Assembly: GCF_002078875.1 (NCBI RefSeq)
Contig: NC_034438.1
Span: 15,441,791-15,505,790, forward strand
DNA: 64,000 nt
Direction of reading: 5' to 3'
Source: Numida meleagris
Taxonomy: Eukaryota > Chordata > Aves > Galliformes > Numididae
Below the pieces are notes generated by a model. That model saw nothing but the letters and a program-made list of their open reading frames with translations, did not search any database and had not been told where the DNA came from. The position numbers and the translations under genes are program-made. Numbering within the stretch: the first letter of the stretch is position 1; each line of letters opens with the position of its first letter. Below, piece by piece: positions 11,701 to 24,120 of the stretch.

Positions 11701-12590
11701 ATCAGTAACCAGCTTACTCCTTTAACCAGCCCTTAATGTACAAATTCTCAAGATTTGTTTAGAGAGTATAAACCAAGTTACAAAATGAGTCTCATGTCTA
11801 AAACTGAGAGTTCTCTAAATACAAAGAACTTAACAGTTACCTGCAGAAATAATCATAGTATTTCATGCTTGTATGGCATTTTTTTCTAAGAGCTGTAAAA
11901 ACCAGTTCTTCTGAACACAACAGAATAGACAAATCTAACCTAGCTAGTTAATTCATATAGACCTCTAAGAAGGTGTTATCACACCTACTTTAAAAATGAG
12001 GAGAGAGAGACAGAGATGAAAACTCAACAGAAAAAGATTTTTCTGAGATTAAAACTCAGCCCTTAACATCAATAGACCACACCACTGAATGGATTTGGAT
12101 GTTGCGAAGTAACATCTTGACTTAAGTTTAAAAAGAAAAGAAAATAAATTGGCAGCCAAAGCAGGATTTTCAAAAAGAAAACTAGTAAACCATTGATAAG
12201 GAATATATGTAGAAGTTTGCACTTTAAATGGAAGAGGTGGCTGTTTTTTCTTTAATACACAGAAACTACTTTTATAATTACTATAGTTTTGATAACACTG
12301 AAATTTTAAAGTTATTTTAGGTTATTTCAAATATACTTTACAGTTAAATAGGCTTTGAATGAAAATAAATTAATGTATCTGGAAGTTAAACAAAATAAGT
12401 CCCACAAACCTCATGGGTTGGTTAGTTGAAGCAGAGGACATCTGGGTACAGCAGAGTATGATCCACCCTGAGACTGAGATGATGAGAGTGATATTCACTC
12501 CTTGTAAAAGTGTAAGGAGACAAAGGGAGAAAAAAAAACAACAACGAAAACCAAAAACCCACCCTCTCCGTATATTATCATCTCCGATTA

Positions 12591-12624
12591 CACACACACA
12601 CACCCACACCCACACCCACACACA
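12591..12624. repeat. CA microsatellite with CACCCA interior
   Basis: The tract begins with seven CA units, passes through three CACCCA-type units and ends in CACACA. The open frame that crosses it on the minus strand is just the repeat translated as Val/Gly/Cys. The interrupted centre suggests an old and fairly stable microsatellite. Confidence 0.9.
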
Positions 12625-15600
12625 AAGAGGAAAAGCATGGAGTATGTTTCACAGAACCAGGCACTACCTGAGAGCTATGTTTCCCTGCACATGGCCTCAT
12701 TCTGCACATAGTGAAATCAGTGACAAGTGTTCTTCTTGACTTGAGTGGGTATTCAAGATTGAGCTTATTGGCACCATGCCCAACTGGCTTCATTGAAACT
12801 GTAAGAGCAAGGCCAGAGACTCCACTGGGAATCCATACATTGACTGAAGCATGTCCTTCAGCAGATATCTGAATCCTGTAAAGTCAATAGATTTAAATAA
12901 GTACTTTAAGCTGAGAATATGCTTTGTTGAATCTTGGCCTTTGGCAATTATTTGAAATATCAGGTTTTACCCACTTCATGAATAAGCTGCTAAAATGTTT
13001 TGAAAAATAATTTATCCATTGATGCTAAGGGTCATTCTTCATGAATACTTTTACTTGGAAAAAAAAAAGTATTAAAAGTATCACTAATTAATAAAACTAC
13101 ATGGGCATGCTTAATTTCATCTCAGTACAGATTTGCAGTTGTGATTCCTGGAAATGCTGCTAAATTAAGTCTATTCAAAACTGCTATTTAAAAAAAATAG
13201 AGAAGAAAACAAGCTTCATAGATGTAAATTGCCCTTGCTCAGAAAATTATAGTTCTAGAGATCTTCCTTTTGGAAAAAGAAGAGTATCCCCCTGGAAACT
13301 TGCTGTAACCTGCCAAGTTAAAGACAGTGTTTTGCAGAAACTGGAGAAAAATATTATCTCTGTAAATATGTTTTAGAGAAGCTATGAAAGATTTCCAGGA
13401 AATTACACACTTTATAAATGTTTCATAGTTAACTGGATTCACTGGATGTTCAGAAAACCACAACACTCATGAAGACCAGATGAGGTGAGTCAGCCAGTTT
13501 ATTTTAGAACTAGCTTTTGGAGGATATACAGACAGATATGTAGAGACATATAGATACATGTAGACAGATACTGATTTGTAGCACACAAATTTTTATTTTA
13601 GCTATAATTTAGACATAAAAGTGCTGTATATTGGTTAAGCTGGTTGAATTATTACTTCTGGTCATATTAACTAGTAGATGTATATGTTTAAACTGGTCAT
13701 AATCAGATCTTCAGTTCCATTAATAAGTCCGTTATTCTTAAATACTGAATATCCAGTCTATTTTTCTAGAACTTCTTTTTAGAAGAAATTTAACTAAACC
13801 TAATTATTAAATAACCCCACCATTGAGTAAAGAATTCACATCAGCTAGTTTGTTGAGATGTATAAACATTTACATAGATAATCAGTTCTTATTTTTGAAC
13901 TGATTTAACAAATACTTTTAAAGCTCCACCAGCTTTGCAAAATACAGAAATCTGTCAGTTGCAGAAAGCTACTATTGGATACATGCATTTTAAAATTTTT
14001 CTAGAAAACTTCTAGGAATGAAACTTTTTTTAGCACAAAAGTGAGAGTATATTTATTTTTCTTTGTTTCAGAGTGTTTTTTTCTTTACTAAACAATGCCA
14101 CTTATTGTCCCCCAGAAGAGCTATAATAGTTTGCTTAAAACAGAGCATGCACTAATCCCTTTTTCTGCAATATTCTTAAGTAATTTATAAGTGCTTGTTT
14201 CAAACTGAGGAGTTTGACAGTGCCCCTAGTGAATCTTGATATACATGTCTCACAATTCATACACAAATGATGCTACATGAAATATTCATTAGGAATACTC
14301 TAAATTATGTACCAAACAACGAGGGTACTGTCATTGTCACACTTTTCATCTGGTAAATATCCCAGTGGGCACAATGAATTCACTTATACCTCACAAAGAG
14401 TTTCCCAACATGTTTCAATTATTTATCTTATAGCTGCAGTCCTCCATGTGTGCATGTATGTTTTTGTTTTTAAGGCTTCTCTGAAGTACACCCACATCTT
14501 CAGCATGGCTGTAAAATACGTAAAGGCTGTAAAGAAAAGGATCAGCTTGTACTTTACTTTAGTTAAGTATATTTCAAAGCAGTTTCTCTGTTTAGACTGC
14601 GTTGAGGAGATCTGGTCACAGTGTAAACAGATTACACTTCAAGAAGAGATACTTAAGTGTTTTTGAAAACTCTAGCAGATTTCCCCATTAAGTTAAACTG
14701 AAGCACACAAGTGAGAGAATACAGGAAAATGGATCTCTACTACATTTAGAGCAGGCAGGCATAATGTAATGACAAGATGCAACAGGTTTACCATGTGATG
14801 AGATGAATAGTGTCATTTGTAACTTCTTAAAAGGCAGATGAGGAACACACGGTACTTCCTTGACATATGATGCTAAATGACACTTATCACTTAAAATAAG
14901 TAGCTACAAATCTCAGACATAATAGATCCATTTGGAAAGTGCACAGCACGATGCAAACTTCTTACAAATATTTAACATCTTCTGACATGTCACATTCCAT
15001 TATTCAATAATATAACAATCTTTTTTTTCTTTTGTTTAGCTTTTTTTTTTTTTTAATTTTAAGGGCATTTAATCTAATAGGAACTTAAATATTTCCACCC
15101 ACACTATTCTGTGGCTTAAGCTGCCCTTCAGCTACAGATGTCATGCAATTAATTTAGAGAGGCACTGAATATCCCCTACAATGGTAGAGAGAAGGGGTAA
15201 GCCATGCACATGTGTTGAGAAGCAGCTTTCCTAATGTGTTTCTCTTAAACTAGTACTGTGGTTATACTCAAATAAAGCACAGATCAAGACAGAAGGCCAG
15301 GACTGAACCTAGCTGGACTGATGACAGTGCTAATTACACTCTGGCGTTAGCACAGAATTTCAATTTTCACTTTTTGAGTTGCTTAACAAAGGTTTAGGAG
15401 GAGATGCTGGCTTAAACAGTCCCTTGACCACTCCAGTTAGACACCACCACTACTGCTTGTCCCGTCGGCTAGCTGATATAACTGTAAGGATAAAGTGCAC
15501 TAGCCACATCAGGGTTTAAAAAAATCACCCAGTGCATGTCTAACCAGTGGCATCTTTCTGATGCAACTCCCAAAATAGAAGTCTGGACACCATAGTGGGG

Positions 15601-15933
15601 TGAAGAAGCAGAATTAAGCAGCCAGAGGCAGTGAAGTAGGAAGTTAGTTTCACTGCCAAGCTCGCACAGAGATCGTACGCAGGGTGTATGTAGTTGATTT
15701 TTACCCAAAGTCACTGCTTGCTAGTCAACAGAAGCATCACTTTGAAAAAGTATAGGATTCTATATTTTATTTGTCAATAAATATTAGTGATAAATTTCAA
15801 GAGTTTTGGAAATAAACACACTTTTCATGTATTGAAATTGACGAAAAATAAAACTTGCCTATGTCATTCATATGTCTGTAATTTTGACCGCACCTTACAG
15901 TAAAATCCTTGGATACATTAAGGCTCTCACCTT

Positions 15934-15956
15934 GAAAACAAAAACAAAAACAAAAA
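15934..15956. repeat. CAAAAA simple repeat
   Basis: Three to four units of the six-base word CAAAAA follow one another. The tract might be a degraded poly-A tail. Confidence 0.75.
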
Positions 15957-17070
15957 GAATTCTTTAGGTTTTGAGAACATGGCTCTTACCACTCCTGCTG
16001 TGGTAAGTATGATTGCACTACAAGGTGCACAGAAAGTCTTGCTTCTGTATTATTACTGTATTTATTTTATTATAATTAGCAGTGCTCAGAATTTTGAAGT
16101 TGTAGCAAAAATTGAACTACTTCATTTTATCACATTAATTCTTCAGATAGATTTAAAAGCACTTATTAAAAATAGAACACTCTTGAACAGTATGCTTCAT
16201 AAGCATGTAACAGAACTGGTATTAACAAATAAACTGAAAAATACCCTGTTAAGGCTCCACTATATGAAATTTAATTTAAAAGCTAAAAATAACTTAATAG
16301 TAGTATATCATTTTGATAACTTTTTTTTTTCTGATTTGCAGACATTTGAACCTTCCTATCTCCTTGAAGAAAATTATATAGCAAAAATTCTTTTATTTTT
16401 GAGCTTTTGTGACTAACATTTGGAAATAATACATTACTAGAAAAAAAATACATTGAAATCCTTAGCAATACCGGTATCTTCTTTCCATATATTTTAATAC
16501 CAAATAAAATATATGTTTACCAGCAGAAGACTCATACCCATGGCCTTTCTGCAAATAGAGCACAAGTAATCTATACATTTTTTCCAAGGTATGGTTAAAA
16601 CAATAAAGCTAACTTTCTCTTTCGAGTGCAACTTTTAGTCTTTATACCCATTAGGAAGATGAGATGCCTCAGGGTGAGGGATGCGTAAAAGGTCTTGCTA
16701 TCTCTTTACTTTCTCTCTTCCCCTCTTTGAAACTAAGTAATTACTCCCTCTCATAGCATCCTGGGCAAAGCACCTTGGCATTGTATGTTTACTAGAAAGG
16801 GGGGGAAAAACCCAACTATCAATACATGCTATTACATTTCAAGTGGACTAGAAGGTTCCCTTTTATGTGACACTTTACTGCCTAACAGATGTTATAGCTA
16901 TTGACCAAACTATTGATATAGTTTATTTAAGTTGAAGTTTAAGGCTGTGCTAGAACATGACACTTTTTCTCTCCCATAAATCTATTTTCTAGAACAGTAA
17001 ATCCTGCAAAAATAAAAGGTTAATGACACTGATGTGTTCTTCAAGTAAAACAATGAGAAGAATAAACTTC

Positions 17071-17101
17071 TGTTTTTTTGTTTTTTTTTGTTTTTTTTTT
17101 T
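17071..17101. repeat. T-rich low-complexity tract
   Basis: Runs of seven to eleven T are separated by single G bases. This would be a poly-A tail on the minus strand if a minus-strand retrocopy ended here, but no recognisable retrocopy body adjoins it. Confidence 0.75.
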
Positions 17102-18069
17102 CCCAAAAGGAAACTGCTAATTAATGAACATCACACAAGTTTTGTGACTAACATGCGTGTATTTGTAGAGCATCAGCTGTAATCTCCATTGGCTACTACT
17201 ACCAGAAAACAAGTAATTCAAGACTATTTTTGTCACAGATTTCTTATAATCTTTGAGGAAATGAACAAGTTGAGAACTAAGTTCTTTAAAACAGCATTTA
17301 ATCAGAAAGAAAGCCAAAATATCTGTGTTGAAGGGGCAGTACAATCTTAGACTCATTACTTGAATGAAATTCCACATCATGTGGGATGAAACTCCTTAAT
17401 GTCAACAAAGTTAACTCATCCAACATTTTTCAGATGAAATGTCTGGCTGCTCAAAATAACCAATTTCAGTTCTTAAACAAAACAACTACTTCCTTCACCT
17501 GATTTCAAGAGGAACTTTGCCAGCAGAAAAAGCCTCAAAGAGTGGCCCCATTGTGTCTACCAGCCCTTGAATGATTACTGCTTAGTAGTTTCTCTTAAGA
17601 AAACTGTGCATAATCAAAGTTATAGAGTGGGAAAAACAATGAATATGAATGGCTCTGAAATCTCTGAGCTCCTTTGTTATTCTGCCACCAATATACACAA
17701 AAAAGAAGCGATATATGGGACCATATGAGGTGATCAAAACATTAACCAGACATTCTAACTGTTTTTCAATATTCTCAGCCCCGAGTGTGTGTTTGAAAGA
17801 AATGTGCTACTTGGAGCACAGCCATTTTTCTAGCTGTGCTGCCTGTATCTTTGCTTACTCATGGTGGTGGTGGTGACAGAAGTGCTGACGCCAGCCCCAG
17901 AAGCAGTGCAAGAAATACCTCCCTCTCCCTTCCTTACATTCAAAGCTAATCCAGAGCTCTGGGAAAGAAAGACCTGTAATTTTATAGCAGCTTGTCCAGA
18001 AACTAGTAGTGAAATGCATAGGTTTGTGATTGGCTTTCCTAAAAGTACACTTTATATGATGATTAAGTC

Positions 18070-18350
18070 ATAAATATTTGAGGGCCAGGCTACAATACCC
18101 TTCCCTAGAGCAACAGACACAACGCAGTGTGGTTCATTGCCTGTCACGACAACCCCCTTCGTGCCAGGACATCCAGCTCTTGAGTTGTCTCAGCTCTGGC
18201 AGCAAGGCATAGGCTGCCTCACATTTCTCAGGCCAGCATGACATTTAGCATGCTGTAAAACCTGCCACCTCCTGGCTTCTGCCTGCACCTTTATGCTTTA
18301 AGCCAATGCATACCAATGTGCCTGGCTCTGTCTTGGCCCTACGTATTTCA
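18070..18350. other. GC-richer patch of unknown nature
   Basis: In contrast to its AT-rich surroundings, this segment is rich in C, G and CAGGCC/CTGCCT words, such as CATTGCCTGTCACGACAACC and GCAAGGCATAGGCTGCCTCA. It keeps a few CpGs. There is no open frame of note, and I do not recognise a transposon family. It could be an old LTR, an exon of a non-coding RNA or a regulatory element. Confidence 0.35.
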
Positions 18351-18921
18351 CCGGGAGACTCATCATTATCACCAGTTAACTAAAACTCCAAGTTACTATA
18401 GCCATCTTCTTTACAAGATGATATTTGTTTCCAGCTGTTTTGTGAACTGTAATACAGTATAAGCCATAGCTATATTTCTGTATGCATGCCACGTATACAT
18501 GCAAATCAAAGAATTAAGCCTATATCTGTTAAGCATATGAAATTGCTTTCTCTCTATTAAATGAATCTGAAATACATTTAAAAATGAATAAGGTTTTTCA
18601 CAACGAAAATTACCAGGTGGGAAATTATTTTGTACTTTGTGATGTTCGAATCAGGATTTGTTATTAGGATCACTGGTTGTTAGACAGTCTTTGTAAACAC
18701 AGTATGCTTTAGCTGTGACCTGGTAATTTGTAGGTCATGTATCTAGTTCATGGTCAGGGCAGTTTTCTTTCAGGTGATCTTTACGTAATCGCAGTTTGTG
18801 AGATCTAACAAGATCTGAGCACATTGTGGGATGGCTTTAAGTCAGAAAAAAACATTGTATATGGCTACTTTGAAGTATTATTTTAAAGCAATATGGCTAA
18901 CAGTGTCATTAAATGATATGT

Positions 18922-19474
18922 GCGTTGCCCTGAAATTAATGCCTCCCATTTATTTCCATGAAAACTACAACACACATTGACATGTCATGTACAATGACAT
19001 TATTTGATAGAACAAATTCTCTGCTACAAAATGCTATTTTTTAACATAATCACCACCATTAGCTATAAATTTTCTCCAGTAATGAATGAGAACTACATGC
19101 TGCACTCATAACAAACTGCATCAGTAGAGGTGACCCACTGTCATTGTCGCCACTGTTGAAACGCATGAGCCACCACCTAAATGTGCTCACATCCACTGTT
19201 TGGGCTCCATAAATGTTCAGCAAACATTGATAAATGCTAGAAGGTGCCATTCTTTCCACATGGAAGAATTCAGTGACACATCTTTGCTCCATACGCCCTT
19301 CTATGTGTGACACCATTCTGTCAGGCTGCTCCTCTGCTGCCATCTGTCACCCGGCAACAACATGTAATGGAATATTGGCAGGAAGGTTCAGCCTCTACTG
19401 CCATACCACCAATATCTGCCTCTGACGTTAAGGGCCAATATAATAAAATATGAGGCATTATTTTGAGAGCAGCC
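18922..19474 (-). mobile_element. Mariner element (Galluhop/Mariner1-like), minus strand
   Basis: The ends are imperfect inverted repeats: TGCCCTGAAATTAATGCCTC at about 18926-18945 and the reverse complement of GGCTGCTCTCAAAATAATGC at the right end. The minus strand carries the start of a mariner-type transposase. At about 553 bases it is less than half a full mariner (about 1.3 kb), so the catalytic part is deleted. The TA target duplication is not intact at either edge. Two further copies of the family lie at 49.0 and 50.5 kb. The family resembles the chicken mariner Galluhop, which is why I favour a galliform genome. Confidence 0.9.
19059..19343 (-). pseudogene. Mariner transposase N-terminal fragment
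   Basis: The open frame gives 94 residues starting MAAEEQPDRMVSHIEGRMEQ. The part reading RCVTEFFHVERMAPSSIYQC, then LLNIYGAQTVDVSTFRWWLM, fits the N-terminal helix-turn-helix of mariner transposases (HTH_48 type), which binds the terminal inverted repeats. A segment similar to SGDxDSGSP follows. The frame ends just after that, so the second DNA-binding helix and the DDE/D catalytic domain are absent. The open frame is only a remnant. An N-terminal fragment could in principle still bind element ends, but nothing here shows that it is expressed. Confidence 0.8.
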
Positions 19475-22400
19475 ACTGTAAAAATAACAACAATAGTAAT
19501 AATAACCCAATACTCAGTTTACCATGTGTTCTAAGTCATATTATCTTCACTTATAGAGGTGTTTTTTTTTTTTAATTCAGAATTTAAGAAATATTAGGAG
19601 ATAAAAGCAATGAGAATTTTTCAGTCTAGGATCTCACCGAATCCTTTCCTCACCCACTTCCAAAAATATATCTCAGCCCCCATTAGATGGCCTCTTCCTG
19701 GACTTTGTTGCAAAGGCTTTCCTTTTAACACTGTGAGTATATTTGATGCATCAGGAGAATGATGAGAAAAAGGAAAAGAAGAGGGAGTAGGCATTAGGAT
19801 TGAAAAGTAAAGGGTTTATTTAAAAAGTCAGCTAAGAAAGAACAGAGGATCACACAGACTTCATCTGCCAGAAAGTTTCCCTAAACCTAAAAATTAGTCA
19901 ATTAAAATAAATTTTTCAGTCAAACTATTCAGACAGGCTCACAATGACTGCAGTACGACATTTTAGTTTAGATTCTAAACTTTTCGGGATATATCAATAA
20001 GCCAGGTGTGCACCAAAGCAATATGCTAATATGGGAAGGAAAATATACAATTTTATTATGGAGTCTCAAAATGCCAGAGGATAAAGCATTGATAAATGTA
20101 CATATGAATAAACAGTGAGCATTGTTTGAGATTTTCCACTAAGAATCTTGCAGTCTATACATTGTAGAAGGAATTTATAAAGCTATTTCGGGAGTGACCT
20201 ACATGTCAAGTCAAGTACTTTTCTAAAAGATCCCATCTACTCCCTTACACAGCCAGAGATGTTGGCATTTTACAACAGTGACTACATGGTATTACTGGCA
20301 GCAGTTCTACAAGCAGCACATATTAGACTAATTGTCATTAAACTATATTAGCTCTGTTGATTTCCTGGCTAAAAGTTCAGAAGAGCTTACCTTTTTCTGT
20401 GTGATGTTCTTGCCAGGTTTTACCAAATCCTCAGGACTTTGTAAGTAATATAACACCTTCTTCAAAGTCATTTCAGTACAGCAATTGTTTTATCACTGAA
20501 ATGATCCTCAAGCTGGCTCTGATCTAAGAAACGTTTGTAAATGCCACTTTGCCCTTGCCCACCTGCTTTATGTTTCTCCTCCTCCCCTTATCTACCTTTT
20601 CCTCACAACAAGACAATCCAAAGTGTAGGCCATTTAAGTGTCACCAGGTCTGCAAGGCTTGAAAAACTCTGCCAGTTAACATAAAACAAAATCACTGTCT
20701 GTTCCATGGAATCACATTTCTGTGCCCCAAAGAAAGTTGAGAGGAGAGGAAAGGTAGCTTTAGAGTGGGGGGCTTGAATGAGGACACTTTGTGAATGTGA
20801 ATGGAAACTCTACGTTCTTTGTTATTTTAACAGGCTGTGTCTGTTCTTCTTGAAAGAAATTGTATGAGAGAAGATTGGATTAAGTAGTTTTTATTTTATT
20901 TCAATGCACTTGTGCACTTTTACAAAGATCAACTTACTTAGCCATGTAATAAACTCTTGTTTTACAATAATACTGGTGCATATTATACCACTGTAGGTAT
21001 CTGCAAAGTAAGGAATCTGACTTGGGAAACAAAACGTTTGTTTCTTTGGTGAATGAAACATATATCATTACCTTCATTCACTATGTCAGATATAACTTGA
21101 ATCTTTGCAAGGCAATCAGATCAATGCCAAAACTGCCAGTTAATCAGCTTTAAGCAGTTTGCACCCACTCAGATCACTTTCTAAGTTTGCAATTTATTGA
21201 TAGATTAGTGTTTATATGTCCTCTACTGTCTTATCAAGTAAACATGGTAAAATTGCTGCAACTTTCCTTGAGCTGAAAAAATTTTAATCTATTTTAGCCA
21301 TAATAAAATCCACTTTTTAACAAGCATGTCTCTTCATCACAAGCAATAGTGATTTTGTGCAGCTGTAATGTACAGAAACAACTATAATCACTTAAAATAA
21401 GATGAAAATTAAACAACATTGTTATAGAATTAAGGAAAAGCTATGTCTATTAAAGGTTATTTAGGTCCTTTAGGTCATTTAGGTTCTATTTTTTCACCAA
21501 GTACTAACATGTTGAATAAGACTTTTAATGTTTTAAAGCTCTCCTCTTTGTGTCATATTTCTGGTTCTCTCTAAACTAGTTCTGGTGGAAGCAAGCTGCT
21601 CAGTGACAATGTGATGCACTGGCTATAGAGTTTTACCAGTGTGATGCACTGGCTATAGAATTTAAAGAGAACAGGTGGCTGAAAAACACCATAAGTTACA
21701 GTGTGATAAATAAAACGCGAAATAAGAGAGCATTAGAGGAAAAGAAAATAATTTCAGGTTAAATATATGTCTGCAGAAAATGAACAGGAGAATTAAGCTT
21801 GAAGTAAATTTTATATACGTCCTATTTTAGAAGGATTGTTTCTGTTACTTAGCCTTTGTTCCAACTGCCTTTTTTTTCCCCTCTTTAAAAATAAATGTAT
21901 ATCCTATGAAATTAGAAACATCTACAGAATTTAAAACCTTTCCACCAAACACTAAATAGAATAATATAATGGTTAATATTTGCCTTTGACAGAACAAAAA
22001 GTTTAAAATAAATTGTTTCACTGAAAATTTTCTGATCTGTCCAAAGGAATGTTATCATACAAGTTCATCATATCATTATCTCAGAAGGAGTTGCAGGATA
22101 AAATAGAAATGTGAGAAATTCAAGGAAAAAATCAGTCTGGTTTTGTTTGGTAAAGGTGATGATGCTATTGTCAGAAAGAGAAAGGAGAAAAAAAGGAGGA
22201 AAAAGCTTACACATTAGGTTAAATGAACTTTAAATTAAGTTCATGTGGTATTCTAATAAACTGGAGTTTCTATGTAGAAGATAAAAATACAGATATTGAA
22301 TGGAAATACATTATATGAATTGTGGAATAAATGAGTTTATAGGATCAAGACATTTACAAAGAATGAAAAGATTAAATGCTTGATCTGTCTGAGGTGCACT

Positions 22401-24029
22401 AGAGAAACAAAGTACTCTTACAAATAAGTCTGTAAGATTATTCAAGCAGAATGCATAACTTGAAAAGTTTGCAAATTTTGAAGTACTAGATATAATAGGT
22501 TCTATGGTTTAAGATGGATAAAATTCTTCCTAATCAGAAAGAAACAGAATTTCCATGATAAGTTCCAGGAGGATACAGAGCTGAAAAAGTGAGCATATCT
22601 ATTTCTGCATTTCTCCCAGCATGTGCTCTACTTCTATGGCTCTATTTCTTCACTCTCAATCTGCAAAATTCTGTACCACTGTGTGCAAGTCAGTTCCCCA
22701 TACAACTACTGATTTCACAAAGCTCAAGTAATTTACTAATAAATAAAGAATTTCAACAACCGGTACCACATCCAGTTAAATTTAAGATCATTTGTGCAAT
22801 ACACTTGTATTTTTAATTTTTCTGATGCTTTCTTTTGTATAAGAAATACAAAAATATAAATTAGTAACAGATTTCAAAACATATGCATTGTTCATATATA
22901 AATACATATGAAAATATTTTAAGAATGTGTTAGATTTATGGGATGAAAAAAACTTTATAATGATATGAAATTTTAAAAGTCATTAGTGAATGAGAAACTT
23001 TTAACGCATTCATATTTGATGGTTGAAGGTATTTCATTCATACAGTTCATGTTTCTCTTTCTTTAAAAAATACTTTGGTGATGGGATATAATGGAGATGA
23101 CACACAGAAAATCTGTACAAGCAGTTGTGACAAAGATTATTTTTTTTCCTCAGTACTAGTTATGAGTATTTTTTGTCTGCTTGTGTTTCTGTTCCTGTGT
23201 GTTGTGAGGCTGGGAATGCATATCCATGCCTTTTAAGATAAATCAATCTATCCTCAAACTGTATTGAAACTATTAAAACAGCAGATGTTGTTGTCTGGAA
23301 GGGTTGTCAGTGTTGTAAGCAACTGTTAAGACTGTAACAGCTATGAAAATTCACCGTCTTGCACCAAGAAACTGAGAATAGAGCGTTTTGGCACAGGCTA
23401 CTGTAAGTGTAGTTGAAAAGAAAACCATGAACAAGAGAAAAGATATACCTCAGTGGGAAAGCCTGCATAATAAAAATCTAGTTTACTGCAGAAACTCCTG
23501 AATATGTTCAGAGGTTGCTCTTGCAATTATGGCAATGCCATGGGTGCTTGGATACTGTCAGACAAATGGATTAGATTTAACACATATATTCAATTTAATG
23601 TTTTTTTATTATTATTATTTGTACAAAGGAGATTTGTTACTCAGGTTTATGAGTGAGTCTGTGTTAAGTGTGGCAGTTTAGTTATCATAGCAGTGTAAGT
23701 GGTTTACAGTAAGTCAACTATACGGTTGCATAAACAGATCATGCCATTGAAAATATGTTAGTCTACCAGAAATGATCCAATCCTGAAGTTAGTGGGTGAA
23801 ATTGTAGCTTCCCTGGATTAATGGATTTACTGCTTATATCTTTTACAATCTATAACAAGAAATATTATCTTTGTTATCATTGTCTCAAGAATACCTCTTA
23901 CAAATTATTGTGTACAAACAACTTGATACTACTTCTTACAGGTACTAATAACATCTTTCTAGATTAAGAAAAAACTCTGAGTTAAACAAACTATCAGATT
24001 TAGTGAGAGAAATGAATTTTTCTATATAC
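19475..24029. other. AT-rich unique non-coding stretch
   Basis: No gene or clear transposon is seen. A short direct repeat lies at 21611-21660. The run at about 21464-21492 repeats TTAGGTC-like words. Open frames are short and have no domain. Confidence 0.6.
21611..21660. repeat. Two-copy direct repeat, 30-base period
   Basis: GTGATGCACTGGCTATAGAG at 21611-21630 recurs at 21641-21660 with one change in the last base. The ten bases between are TTTTACCAGT. Such near-exact duplication suggests a fairly recent local slippage or repair event. Confidence 0.9.
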
Positions 24030-24120
24030 ATTCATGGAATGTCCTGAGTTGGAAGAGACCCACTAGAATCAGAGTCCAGCTCACAGCACCACAAAGTACC
24101 ACCTAACTATCAAACCATGT
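24030..24120 (-). mobile_element. CR1 LINE 3'-end fragment, minus strand
   Basis: The plus strand reads CATGGAATGTCCTGAGTTGG then AAGAGACCCACTAGAATCA, and later GAGTCCAGCTCACAGCACCA. This is the reverse complement of a CR1 subfamily tail whose usual form is ATCATAGAATxTCCTGAGTT followed by GGAAGGGACCCACAAGGATC. The fragment is only about 90 bases. The terminal octamer repeat survives as a single partial unit, and the 5' side is truncated. Confidence 0.72.

Larger units (their letters stand above)
8789..18921. other. Long AT-rich stretch without gene or clear transposon
   Basis: About 10 kb holds only low-complexity tracts that I can name: the CA-rich repeat at 12591-12624, the CAAAAA repeat at 15934-15956, the T-rich tract at 17071-17101, and the AT inverted stretch near 9525-9567. 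Open frames up to 145 codons (15979-16416, plus) are rich in Leu, Ile, Lys and Asn, as expected from AT-rich DNA, and show no domain. Isolated donor-like sites such as GAG|GTGAGT at 13485 lack a matching acceptor and reading frame. A GC-richer patch at about 18070-18350 is listed separately. Confidence 0.6.

Noticed and set aside
13482..13490. Strong splice-donor-like GAG|GTGAGT
   Set aside because: There is no convincing upstream acceptor with an open frame or composition change between the two. Isolated donor matches are frequent by chance.
15979..16416. 145-codon open frame on the plus strand
   Set aside because: The composition is dominated by Leu, Ile, Lys, Asn and Phe, as AT-rich DNA gives. 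There is no domain, and an A/T tract runs through the frame. Nothing distinguishes it from chance.
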